This document shows, piece after piece, positions 34,904-42,851 of a stretch of DNA of 64,000 nucleotides. This DNA is from Oscillospiraceae bacterium. Lineage in GTDB: Bacteria; Bacillota; Clostridia; Saccharofermentanales; Saccharofermentanaceae. Position 1 is the stretch's first letter, and every line of letters starts with the position of its first letter. The stretch is taken from contig FWXP01000004.1 of assembly GCA_900176545.1 (NCBI GenBank), positions 186,001 to 250,000 of the forward strand. Direction: 5' to 3'. A model generated the notes under the pieces. That model was not told where the DNA came from. It did not search any database and was given only the letters and a program-made list of their open reading frames with translations. The position numbers were made by a program, and so were the translations under genes.

Positions 34904-35623
34904 ATGCAGAAATTATTGTTCCTGGCAGATCTGCACGGTAATATGCCTGCTACTGCCGCACTTGAGAAAGAGATGGAGAGGATAAAGCCTGATGATGTCT
35001 GGTTTCTCGGAGACTGTGTAGGCAAGGGACCCGAGGGAGATAAGACCCTTGACTGGGTGCGTAAGAACTGTAACCACTTTATCGCGGGCAACTGGGATGA
35101 AGGTGTATATAAGTGTGCTAAGGAAGATCCTGACTTTAAGGCGTCTGACGCATTTTACTATCAGCAGTTGGGCGAAGAGCGCTTAGAATGGCTCGAGTCG
35201 CTGCCTCTTGAAGATGAGGTGCTTATAAGCGGTATCAACTTCAGACTCCTTCACGGAAGACCGACGGATATCAATTACCATCCGTATCTTCCTCTGGATG
35301 AACTGCGTCCCGGATTTACCGATTCGAAGGGCAAGGTCCACGGAGGATTCATTTGCGGCGATTCTCATATGCCTTATGTCCTGGAGATGGATATGGGCTA
35401 TGCCATCAACACGGGAAGCGTAGGTAATTCATTCGGCGTTACCAGGTGCCATGCACTCCTGATAGAAGGCGAGCTCGGATCATCCGAGACCGCTCCCATC
35501 AGCATGAACATACTGAGCATCCCGTACGATAACAAGCTTGCTGCCAAGATCGCTGACGAGTATCCCGTACCGAACAAAGAGGCTTATAAGAATGAAGTCC
35601 TGACAGGTGTCTATTCGAGATAA
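34904..35623 (+). CDS. Calcineurin-like metallophosphoesterase
   Basis: 239 residues. The five metallophosphoesterase blocks are present: DLHGN (about 8), GDCVGKGP (about 38), GNWDE (about 66), HGRP (about 116) and GDSHMP plus NTGSVGNSFG (about 150-175). This arrangement is that of the YfcE/YmdB-like superfamily-12 phosphodiesterases with two catalytic metals. Substrate unknown. The following GNAT gene begins three bases after its stop. Confidence 0.9.
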   Translation: MQKLLFLADLHGNMPATAALEKEMERIKPDDVWFLGDCVGKGPEGDKTLDWVRKNCNHFIAGNWDEGVYKCAKEDPDFKASDAFYYQQLGEERLEWLESLPLEDEVLISGINFRLLHGRPTDINYHPYLPLDELRPGFTDSKGKVHGGFICGDSHMPYVLEMDMGYAINTGSVGNSFGVTRCHALLIEGELGSSETAPISMNILSIPYDNKLAAKIADEYPVPNKEAYKNEVLTGVYSR

Positions 35624-35625
35624 GT

Positions 35626-36150
35626 ATGGATATAAGTTACAGAAAAGTTCGTAAGGAAGACGGATATCAGTGGTATACGCTCCTTAACAGCGTATGGCGT
35701 ACCGCATATGGTCACATCTTTCCCGAAGAGGTATTCGATGCGCGTGACAAATGTATAGACGATAAGGTCCGTGAGTTTTCTGAGGAGAAGTTCTTAGGAG
35801 ATCGGAAGATCGCATATGTGGCTGAATGTGACGGCAGGATCGTCGGCTTGATGTTCGGAACTCTCGATTCCGATTATGAATACTTCAGGGGCGACTATGC
35901 CGATCTGGTGGCACTATATGTATATCCGAATTATCACGGGACGGGGATAGGTACTGCCTTGAAGGATCTGTTCATAAAGTGGGCGAGGACAAAGGGTGCC
36001 GAACGGTTCGTGATAGGTGTATTGAAGGATAACCATAAGGCCCGTGAGGTATACGATTCCTGGGGAGGGGTATTATCCTCGCACGAGCAGGACTTTACGG
36101 TGATGGACAAAGGCTACCCTGAATGTTTCTATACATATGAGATATCTTAA
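35626..36150 (+). CDS. GNAT-family N-acetyltransferase
   Basis: 174 residues, with motif A LYVYPNYHGTGIGTALKDL (about 104-122) and the succeeding GNAT helices. Coupled to the upstream phosphoesterase gene (three-base gap). The acceptor is unknown. Ends at a strong bidirectional terminator. Confidence 0.88.
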   Translation: MDISYRKVRKEDGYQWYTLLNSVWRTAYGHIFPEEVFDARDKCIDDKVREFSEEKFLGDRKIAYVAECDGRIVGLMFGTLDSDYEYFRGDYADLVALYVYPNYHGTGIGTALKDLFIKWARTKGAERFVIGVLKDNHKAREVYDSWGGVLSSHEQDFTVMDKGYPECFYTYEIS

Positions 36151-36158
36151 ATAAGACA

Positions 36159-36194
36159 AAAGACACTTCCCGGATCTTATAGGGAAGTGTCTTT
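36159..36194. terminator. Bidirectional intrinsic terminator
   Basis: AAAGACACTTCCC and GGGAAGTGTCTTT form a perfect 13-bp stem with a 10-base loop between the GNAT gene and the convergent DHH gene. Confidence 0.9.
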
Positions 36195-36216
36195 GTTATT
36201 ATCCTGCTTATAAGGC

Positions 36217-37146
36217 TCAGTTATGTTCGTTGAGCTTTGCGATTATATTGGGAAGCTCGCCGTCTACCTTGTCGTTATCCAGCTGGCAGGTACCGGCATT
36301 CGTATGTCCGCCGCCGCCGTAGGAGAGGCACAGGGCACCGATATCGGTAGTGCCGTTCTTGTTGACGATGGATTTGCCGATCATGACGGCAGTGTTCTGC
36401 TTCTTGAATCCCCAAGCTACGTGAACGCTCATCTCTACTTCAGGCCACATCGCATATACCATGAACCTGTTGCCAGTGTAGATCGTCTCCAGAGGTCTTA
36501 AGTCGATGACTGCCACCTTGTCGTAGATCTTCGTTACTTCCTTGAGTTGCTTCTTGAAAAGCTCCTGTTGCTCGAAGTACATATCGGTACGTTCCTTGAC
36601 GTCGGGGAGAGCAAGCACGTCTTCGATGGAGTGGGTCGTACAGTAACCGATGAGCTCCATCATGAGCTGGTAATTGGAGATCCTGAAGTCGTGGAATCTT
36701 CCAAGACCCGTTCTGGCATCCATGATGAAGTTCATGAGCACCCAGTCCTTGGGATGAAGGATCTCATCGACCGTAAAGTCCGCCGAGTCGCCCTTATCGA
36801 CGGCGGTCATGATCTCCTCGGATACGTTCTTGAATGTCTCAGCTCCGCCGTAGTATTTATATACGACGCGTGCCGCCGACTTCTCACAGATGCAGATATA
36901 CTTGTTGCCGAAAGCTTCTGCGGAGTTTCTCATGAGCTCACTTTCATGGTGATCGAAAGCAAGTCCTACTCTGGGATCGAAAGGAAGGTTCGTAGTGATG
37001 TCGTTCTCTGACAGGTCGACCTTGCCGTCCTGGACATCCTTGGGATGAACGAACTTGATCTCGTCGATGAGATCGAGCTCTTTGAGGAGCATAGCACATA
37101 CAAGTCCGTCAAAGTCACTTCTGGTAACAAGTCGCTTCTTATCCAT
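36217..37146 (-). CDS. DHH-family phosphoesterase
   Basis: 309 residues. The DHH superfamily signature is visible as RSDFDGLVCAML (about 8-19), FDHHESELM (about 65) and the C-terminal DHHA1-like GGGHTNAGT (about 285). Members hydrolyse short oligonucleotides, cyclic dinucleotide products or polyphosphate using manganese. The exact substrate cannot be set. GGGAGGGA lies at the correct distance from ATG 37146. Confidence 0.88.
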   Translation of the reverse strand: MDKKRLVTRSDFDGLVCAMLLKELDLIDEIKFVHPKDVQDGKVDLSENDITTNLPFDPRVGLAFDHHESELMRNSAEAFGNKYICICEKSAARVVYKYYGGAETFKNVSEEIMTAVDKGDSADFTVDEILHPKDWVLMNFIMDARTGLGRFHDFRISNYQLMMELIGYCTTHSIEDVLALPDVKERTDMYFEQQELFKKQLKEVTKIYDKVAVIDLRPLETIYTGNRFMVYAMWPEVEMSVHVAWGFKKQNTAVMIGKSIVNKNGTTDIGALCLSYGGGGHTNAGTCQLDNDKVDGELPNIIAKLNEHN

Positions 37147-37271
37147 AAGGTAAATCCCTCCCGATCGTTTTCCTGAATGGGGCCTATAGAAGCCCTCATA
37201 ATGTGATTATACAACGCTATATGGCAAAAAAGATTTACATTAAGTTAAGTATTAGTGAACAGATCCCATAA

Positions 37272-37280
37272 TGATATAAT
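37272..37280 (+). promoter_or_regulatory. Extended -10 promoter element
   Basis: TGATATAAT, 55 bp before the small ORF pair at 37335. Confidence 0.45.
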
Positions 37281-37334
37281 ACCTTCCCCAAGCGACCTTT
37301 TGGGGTCACGTTCAAGTTGTAAAGGGACAGAAGG

Positions 37335-37406
37335 ATGAAATATCAGGACAGATACCTTGAGCTGCTCAAAGCAGAAGGATGTGCCTCAGGATCGCCAGAG
37401 GAATGA
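37335..37406 (+). CDS. 23-residue ORF, possible leader peptide
   Basis: ATG 37335, preceded by AGGGACAGAAGG, opens a 23-codon frame ending with TGA at 37404. The stop overlaps the ATG of the next frame (ATGA), a typical coupling arrangement. The extended -10 upstream supports transcription. The hydrophilic peptide has no known family. Confidence 0.35.
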   Translation: MKYQDRYLELLKAEGCASGSPEE

Positions 37407-37495
37407 CTTATCCTATCGCGGTCACGCTCCTGATATTCATCGGTGAGTGTATCGTATTCGGCATCAAGTTCCTGATGTGGAGAAAGGTCAAGTAA
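37403..37495 (+). CDS. Small single-helix membrane peptide
   Basis: 30 residues from ATG 37403 (or 38 residues from ATG 37379 in the same frame), nearly all one membrane helix (VTLLIFIGECIVFGIKFLMW) followed by a basic end RKVK, the positive-inside pattern of a small membrane protein. Coupled to the upstream 23-codon frame. Convergent with the PrsW-like gene. Function unknown. Confidence 0.4.
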   Translation: MTYPIAVTLLIFIGECIVFGIKFLMWRKVK

Positions 37496-37504
37496 TAGGG
37501 GATA

Positions 37505-38443
37505 TCACTCTTCACTGATCGTTCCGGACTGCAATGCGGGATTAGGACATCCGCAGTTACCGCAGAACTTGAAGGTCGAGAGCGTACCGCAATCGGGGCA
37601 TGTCCATGAGGTATCCATTGGACGCTTGCTGCCGCACATTCCGCAGAAGTTATGCTGATTAACGGAACCGCAGCTGCATGTCCATGTACCTACGATAGAG
37701 GGCCTGTATACGGTCTGTACTTCGCCCGGAAGGTTTACGATACAATAGTCGTTCTTGGAAGACTTGATGACGATGATGAAGCATACGACAAACATTGCAA
37801 TGACATAGCCGAGCCACAGCAGAGCTGCAAGACCTGTTATGATGGCTTCGCCTGAAGCTGAGCCGCTCATTATGATGGCATCGTATATGCCGTGGACTAT
37901 GCTGGGAACGAATAACGTCAGCAGGATATTTGTCGTAAAGCTCTTCTTGCTTCCGGTAAGCTTGGCATACTTAGCCCTGCTGTAGAAGAATCCCATCAAT
38001 ACCGCAAAGCAGGCATGTCCGGGAACTGATGTGAACATACGAAGGATAGCGGTACCGAAGCCGTGCTGGAATACGTATCCCACGTTCTCTATACCGGCGA
38101 ATCCCAGCGATACGAATACCGCATAGACGATAGCGTCGTAGCTGTAGTCGAAATGTTTATTCTTCCAGGTGATTAGCCAAAGTGCCAGGAACTTGCTGAG
38201 CTCCTCTGCGGGGCCTACTATGAAGATGGTGAAGATGAGTGTCTTGAGCACGGGTGTATACGAGAATATGGCTTCAAGTATCACATCTCCGATAAGCTCC
38301 GGGATAACGGCCGGGATGATCGCAGCTATGCCTGCGAAGAACAATCCTATAAGAAGACCGATAGGTTCCTTCTCCTGCTTGTCCTTAACATATATGAAGA
38401 TAAGAAGTGCGACTACCGGAATAAGTGCCAGAGCAAATAACAT
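37505..38443 (-). CDS. PrsW-like intramembrane protease with C-terminal zinc ribbons
   Basis: 312 residues. About seven membrane helices carry the PrsW-family motifs: EELSKFLALW (Glu-Glu pair, about 78), HACFAVLMGF (His) and VHGIYDAI (His), which form the presumed metal site. The C-terminal 70 residues contain two tandem CxC/CxxC zinc ribbons (TCSCGSVNQHNFCGMCG and TCPDCGTLSTFKFCGNCG). PrsW cleaves anti-sigma factor RsiW in Bacillus; no sigma/anti-sigma pair lies nearby. AGGAGGGG precedes the start. Confidence 0.85.
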   Translation of the reverse strand: MLFALALIPVVALLIFIYVKDKQEKEPIGLLIGLFFAGIAAIIPAVIPELIGDVILEAIFSYTPVLKTLIFTIFIVGPAEELSKFLALWLITWKNKHFDYSYDAIVYAVFVSLGFAGIENVGYVFQHGFGTAILRMFTSVPGHACFAVLMGFFYSRAKYAKLTGSKKSFTTNILLTLFVPSIVHGIYDAIIMSGSASGEAIITGLAALLWLGYVIAMFVVCFIIVIKSSKNDYCIVNLPGEVQTVYRPSIVGTWTCSCGSVNQHNFCGMCGSKRPMDTSWTCPDCGTLSTFKFCGNCGCPNPALQSGTISEE

Positions 38444-38634
38444 AGACCCCTCCTGCTATGTAAGATTTTCGATAACTTATCACGTTGGCTTTAGGATAGC
38501 ATTTTCCGCGGTGCATGTCACTTCCCTTGCATGAACTGTTCTTTGCCCTGCCACATAGTTGAGTTTGGCTGGTTCAAGGGGAGGACTCTCACCAATATAC
38601 TTTTAACGTAATGTTGTAACGGGGGGATCTTAAC

Positions 38635-39768
38635 ATGATCATATTGGTTTATGTCGCGCTGGCGTTCTTCCTCTTCTGGGGAGCAAAGTTCAGCAAGAAG
38701 AAAGAGTGGAACGAAGAACTCATGTCCTTCGACCATACGAAATGCTTCCTTGGCTTCTGTGCCGTTATCGTAGTACTTCATCACTGCTCCCAGTGGACCT
38801 GCGCTCCCTGGCTTCCGCAGCAGTTTATAAGACCCGGTCTTGATATATTCGTTACCGCCGGCTACCCCATGGTAGGAATGTTCTTCTTTTTCTCGGGATT
38901 CGGACTTTATAAGAGCTCCAAGACAAAGCCTGATTTCTTCAGGAACTTCATAGTATCCAGGTTCGTTCCCGTCTTGATCCCTACGGGACTTACGTTCCTT
39001 GTATATGTCCTTATCATGAAGTGGAGACATATTCCTTTCGTGATAGATCATCCTCTTCAGATAAATGACCATAATACATGGCATCCCTTTATATGGTACA
39101 TACCCTGCATGCTCCTTACGTACCTTCTCTTCTACATAGGCTTCGGTCTTATCAAGAAGGACTGGGCGGGTATCCTTATAGTAGCTTTAGGTACCGTAGG
39201 ATATATCGCATTCTGTATGCATTTTCAGTACGGCACATGGTGGTTCAATACCATGCACATGTTCCTTATAGGTATCCTTGTAGCAAAGTACGAGAAGAAG
39301 TTCTTCGAGAGCTGCAAGAAGCTCTGGATCTTAAGGCTCATCGGAACGATCATCGCATGCGTTGTATTAAGATTCTTAGGCGATAACGCAGGCGGCATCT
39401 GGCTCATGTCGACGAACCGCGAATATATGAATTTCGCTTATCAGCATGACCTTGTATGCCTTATCTTCCAGGTACTCTATACGCTGGCATTTATGTCCCT
39501 TTATTATCTTGTTGCCATGAAGCTCAAGATAGGTAATCCGGTGCTTCGTTTCTTCGGTAAGTTCACGCTGGAGATCTACCTTATTCACGGCATCTTCGTC
39601 AACATGTTCGGCTTCTACATGATCAACTATGCTACAAGACCCGTACACTACATCGAGAGCGTACCTTTATATGTCCTGGTGGTACTTGCCATATCGGTAC
39701 CGCTGTCCTTCGGTATGTGTCTTGTTGATAAGAAAGTCGGCAAGCTCTTAAGACCTAAGAAGGCATGA
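38635..39768 (+). CDS. Acyltransferase-3-like membrane protein
   Basis: 377 residues with about ten membrane helices. FDHTKCFLGFCAVIVVLHH places the conserved His pair in the first membrane block, followed by GMFFFFSGFGLYKS and an RF-containing loop. These are the landmarks of the acyltransferase-3 superfamily; the final LVDKKVGKLLR helix is also typical. It likely O-acetylates an exported glycan. No neighbouring glycan genes. Confidence 0.82.
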   Translation: MIILVYVALAFFLFWGAKFSKKKEWNEELMSFDHTKCFLGFCAVIVVLHHCSQWTCAPWLPQQFIRPGLDIFVTAGYPMVGMFFFFSGFGLYKSSKTKPDFFRNFIVSRFVPVLIPTGLTFLVYVLIMKWRHIPFVIDHPLQINDHNTWHPFIWYIPCMLLTYLLFYIGFGLIKKDWAGILIVALGTVGYIAFCMHFQYGTWWFNTMHMFLIGILVAKYEKKFFESCKKLWILRLIGTIIACVVLRFLGDNAGGIWLMSTNREYMNFAYQHDLVCLIFQVLYTLAFMSLYYLVAMKLKIGNPVLRFFGKFTLEIYLIHGIFVNMFGFYMINYATRPVHYIESVPLYVLVVLAISVPLSFGMCLVDKKVGKLLRPKKA

Positions 39769-39789
39769 GTAAGATCTAATAAAATCTCA

Positions 39790-39822
39790 GGTGTCCCGAA
39801 GTGATATTCGGGGCACTTTTCT
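39790..39822 (+). terminator. Intrinsic terminator
   Basis: GTGTCCCGAA, a short loop, TTCGGGGCAC and then TTTTCTTAT behind the acyltransferase gene. Confidence 0.85.
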
Positions 39823-39852
39823 TATGCTCTAGACTTTAGAGGGATTTATCTT

Positions 39853-39978
39853 ATGTTTTGTCGGGGAAGTGATAAAGGCTATAAGAAGTTACTCGCAGTT
39901 TGCCCCGCATGCTTCAAGAATACGAAGGGTTTATATAGCGCTTTATGCGGAATAAGATATAAGTGTAAATGGATCTGA
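39853..39978 (+). CDS. 41-residue ORF with a cysteine pattern
   Basis: Short frame with four cysteines arranged as CPAC...CGIRYKC, like a small zinc ribbon, but with no ribosome binding site. Possibly a remnant of the zinc-ribbon proteins common in this genome; weak evidence for expression. Confidence 0.25.
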   Translation: MFCRGSDKGYKKLLAVCPACFKNTKGLYSALCGIRYKCKWI

Positions 39979-39983
39979 GGAGG

Positions 39984-40060
39984 AAAGCCCTGACGAGAAG
40001 AAAAGCACTGCTCTCCTACTGACAGCGTCGCTTCTTATTTTGAATTCATGCAGTGCAGAA
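39984..40060 (+). pseudogene. Remnant of a lipoprotein signal sequence
   Basis: A short frame without a start codon encodes KKSTALLLTASLLILNSCS, a textbook lipoprotein signal with lipobox, then stops at TGA after three codons. GAGGAGG-like sequence stands ahead. It lies 164 bp upstream of an intact lipoprotein gene and is probably a decayed paralogue. Confidence 0.45.
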
Positions 40061-40115
40061 TGAAAGGCCCATATGAACCCTTCAAGTCAGGAAACTGCTT
40101 CTCGATTTTGTTGAA

Positions 40116-40166
40116 GGATACGAGGTCCCCATCACACCTCACGGGGATCTCGTCCTTCTTTTCTTT
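40116..40166 (+). terminator. Intrinsic terminator before the lipoprotein gene
   Basis: GGATACGAGGTCCCC pairs with GGGGATCTCGTCC (two mismatches), followed by TTCTTTTCTTT. Confidence 0.8.
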
Positions 40167-40223
40167 GCGGCTATGTCCTTGTTGTATAATGGAGAAATCA
40201 AAAAACCAAGGACGGATATCAAC

Positions 40224-41060
40224 ATGAAGGATATAAAGAATACTGTTTCCGCACTGCTGTGTGCATCGCTCCTTCTGGGACTTTGCTCATGTTCGGATAA
40301 GCCCGAAGAGACGACGGCGGGGAGAGCAACAACTGCTGCTACAACAGAAGAGACGACTTCGGAGGAGACAACGACAGAAGAGACCACGTTAGGAACTGTT
40401 TCCGACGAGACGCTACCCCCGGCACCTCTGTACGATAGCGAAGATGAAGCATATCAGGTATTTATCGAAGGGCTTACAGTAGCTGTCAGGAACGGTGAGG
40501 GTTACTACTACGGTCCGGCCGGAAGCGACGATACCATCGGCGAGAACGGAATAGCAGCATACTATCTGGCGTGGAGCGATTCGTTCTATTACACTTACAC
40601 GGATATGGATGGTGACGGTATACACGAACTGGTCATCGGTCACGAGGACTATGCCGAGAGCGGAGAGACCTTGATAATTGTTGACGGATTTGTCGTAGCA
40701 GATAAGGAAGGCGGATGCGATATCCTCCTTATAAGCTGGGAGAGAAGCCAGACGCAATATCTGGGTGACGGTTATTTCCTGACATCAGGTTCAGGCGGCG
40801 CGGGTCTTCATATAATGCAGATAAGTCATTTTGACGGTAATGACATCGTTTCCGATGCCATCCTTTACGAAGAATATATGGGAGGCGGTGATGCTCCCTC
40901 AGACGAGCCGGAGTATACTCTGTACTTAGGCGACAATATGAGCGAAGAAGATGCCTTACATGGTGAAGAGGCTACCGGCAGCTGGGAGGAGATACTTGCC
41001 GAAGCCGAGTCTCATGACAATGAGCTCGCGGATGCCGAGTGGACTGAAGTTATCATCTGA
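40224..41060 (+). CDS. Lipoprotein with Thr/Glu linker and EF-hand-like motif
   Basis: 278 residues from ATG 40224. Lipobox LCSC (Cys about 20) is followed by a Thr/Glu-rich linker of about 40 residues and a C-terminal domain. That domain contains YTDMDGDGIHELVIG, a calcium-loop-like DxDxDG followed by the hELhIG pattern of FG-GAP/VCBS-type repeats. The gene at the right edge of the window has the same plan, so they are paralogues. Surface-attached; function unknown. Confidence 0.75.
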   Translation: MKDIKNTVSALLCASLLLGLCSCSDKPEETTAGRATTAATTEETTSEETTTEETTLGTVSDETLPPAPLYDSEDEAYQVFIEGLTVAVRNGEGYYYGPAGSDDTIGENGIAAYYLAWSDSFYYTYTDMDGDGIHELVIGHEDYAESGETLIIVDGFVVADKEGGCDILLISWERSQTQYLGDGYFLTSGSGGAGLHIMQISHFDGNDIVSDAILYEEYMGGGDAPSDEPEYTLYLGDNMSEEDALHGEEATGSWEEILAEAESHDNELADAEWTEVII

Positions 41061-41078
41061 TAAGGGGATAATAAGATC

Positions 41079-41807
41079 ATGATCGATATGTTTCTTGTGT
41101 ATTATATGGTGTCAGGATTTCTGAAGATCGCGCTGCCGATCGTCACTATCATCCTGAGTATAGTCATTCTTATAAAGAAAGATAAACGAGCCAAGCTTCT
41201 TGCCTTATACTGCCTGCTGCTGGCGATCGCTAACCTTGTGACCGGTATCGCGGCAAGAATGTCACGGGTATCGGTCGAAGCATATTCTTCCGCTTCGTCA
41301 TTAAATTCTGTCATAGGATTTCTCATGACCATTGCCGGCCTCATATCGATATGTATTTATGCAAAGAATGAATACGGTTCTAATGTGCATATATCTGTAC
41401 CTTTTACTTATGCCGGTATACTTCTGGTCGGTTCTATCGTGAATAATATCGTGGCGATAGCAGTAAGGGGATACGGCATCCACGCTGTAGAGCTGTCCGT
41501 AGGTATCGGCGGTATGGTGGTCTCGGCCCTGGCTTGCATCGCGCCGATGCTTATTATCAGGGCATTTTTTACGGGCAGGGAGAAGGAGTGGCAGTTCCCG
41601 AAGATGTGGAAGTTGCTGGTACTGATCACTGCAATTACATTTGTGTGGGATATCCTTACGAATCTGATGCCGATAGTCGGTAGTGAAACGGACGTATCAG
41701 TCCTCGTCGGAGTGTTGCAGGATGTCATAAACCTCATATCCTTGATGTGCAGGCTCCTTATCGCAATATATGTATTAAGGCACGTTAAGAGTAAGAAAGA
41801 AGAATAA
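41079..41807 (+). CDS. Hypothetical seven-helix membrane protein
   Basis: 242 residues with about seven membrane helices, a short basic loop after helix 1 and a Lys/Glu-rich end. No family signature recognised. It lies 18 bases behind the lipoprotein gene and 3 bases before the dCMP deaminase gene, so it belongs to the same co-directional cluster. Confidence 0.68.
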   Translation: MIDMFLVYYMVSGFLKIALPIVTIILSIVILIKKDKRAKLLALYCLLLAIANLVTGIAARMSRVSVEAYSSASSLNSVIGFLMTIAGLISICIYAKNEYGSNVHISVPFTYAGILLVGSIVNNIVAIAVRGYGIHAVELSVGIGGMVVSALACIAPMLIIRAFFTGREKEWQFPKMWKLLVLITAITFVWDILTNLMPIVGSETDVSVLVGVLQDVINLISLMCRLLIAIYVLRHVKSKKEE

Positions 41808-41810
41808 GTC

Positions 41811-42308
41811 ATGGTAATAAGAGGTAAGGATAACAGGGTCTCGAAGATCGACACGTATCTTAACTGTGCCGAGGTCTTCGCATATAGAAGTACATGTATC
41901 AAGCGTAAATACGGCGCGGTAATAGTCAAGGACGATGCCGTTATATCTACGGGTTATAACGGTGCTCCCAGGGGCAAGAAGAACTGCTGCGATACCGGCA
42001 ATTGCCCGAGGATAGAGAAAGATCTTCATCAGGGACAGGGATACGATATCTGCCGTGCGGTGCATGCCGAGGCAAATGCTCTTCTTAACTGCTCAAGAGA
42101 GCAGACGCTGGGTGCAGATCTTTATCTTACAGGCGTCAATCCCAAGGACGATTCCATACACGAAGCAAAGCCCTGTCCTCTGTGTGCCAGGATGATCATC
42201 CAGGCCGGGATAAAGGATGTATATCTGCGCATCGGTAAAGGCGCTGACGAATACAGGAAAGTTCCTGCAGAAGATCTTCTGTGGGTAGCAGGAGAGGAAC
42301 AGGACTGA
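41811..42308 (+). CDS. dCMP deaminase
   Basis: 165 residues. The zinc-dependent deaminase motifs HAEANALLN (catalytic His-Ala-Glu) and PCPLCARMI (two Cys ligands) are present, as is an N-terminal metal-binding insertion with Cys residues (CCDTGNCPR). It converts dCMP to dUMP for dTMP synthesis. Its stop overlaps the ATG of the HAD gene (TGATG). Confidence 0.9.
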   Translation: MVIRGKDNRVSKIDTYLNCAEVFAYRSTCIKRKYGAVIVKDDAVISTGYNGAPRGKKNCCDTGNCPRIEKDLHQGQGYDICRAVHAEANALLNCSREQTLGADLYLTGVNPKDDSIHEAKPCPLCARMIIQAGIKDVYLRIGKGADEYRKVPAEDLLWVAGEEQD

Positions 42309-42784
42309 TGAACGCATATCTGAAACGACTGACAGAAGATAAGAATATTCCCATAGTGTTCGATTACGACGGAGTGCTCTTCGAAGCCAGATGGTACGAA
42401 GACCGTATCAATATGCGGGATGAGACCGAGGAACTTCTTCTCGCAGCAATGGAAAGGGGAGAGAACTTAAGGACCGCGCCCATCGGCTTTATGGTCGACT
42501 GGGTCAAGACATTAGATAACGATCTATATGTTCTTTCCTATATGCATAACGATATCGAATACGATAATAAGAAAAAGCAGGTAGCGGAGTTTTATCCTAT
42601 TATCCCGACAGACCATGTCATCATGGCAACTTCTCCCGAGGACAAGATCGTTCACCTGGAGAAGATACTCTCCCAATACGGTTCCTTTATCTATATCGAC
42701 GACACTCATCCGGCCCTCATGAAGTACGAGAACCACTTTGGGGATGAGTGCAAGTTCTTCCACGTCTCATCGCTTTATGTCTGA
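42308..42784 (+). CDS. HAD-like hydrolase (nucleotidase-like)
   Basis: 158 residues from ATG 42308. Motif I is VFDYDGVLFEARW (Asp nucleophile and Asp+2), motif II YVLSYMHND, and the C-terminal motif IYIDDTHPA (acidic pair). The short cap and length fit the 5'(3')-deoxyribonucleotidase-like group. Coupled by start/stop overlap to the dCMP deaminase, so a role in deoxynucleotide balance is reasonable but unproven. Confidence 0.75.
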   Translation: MNAYLKRLTEDKNIPIVFDYDGVLFEARWYEDRINMRDETEELLLAAMERGENLRTAPIGFMVDWVKTLDNDLYVLSYMHNDIEYDNKKKQVAEFYPIIPTDHVIMATSPEDKIVHLEKILSQYGSFIYIDDTHPALMKYENHFGDECKFFHVSSLYV

Positions 42785-42851
42785 GTGAATTGAAATCGAC
42801 GCTCTTCTGTGATACTCTGTTATTGAACACGTTTAATAATAGGGAGAAGAT

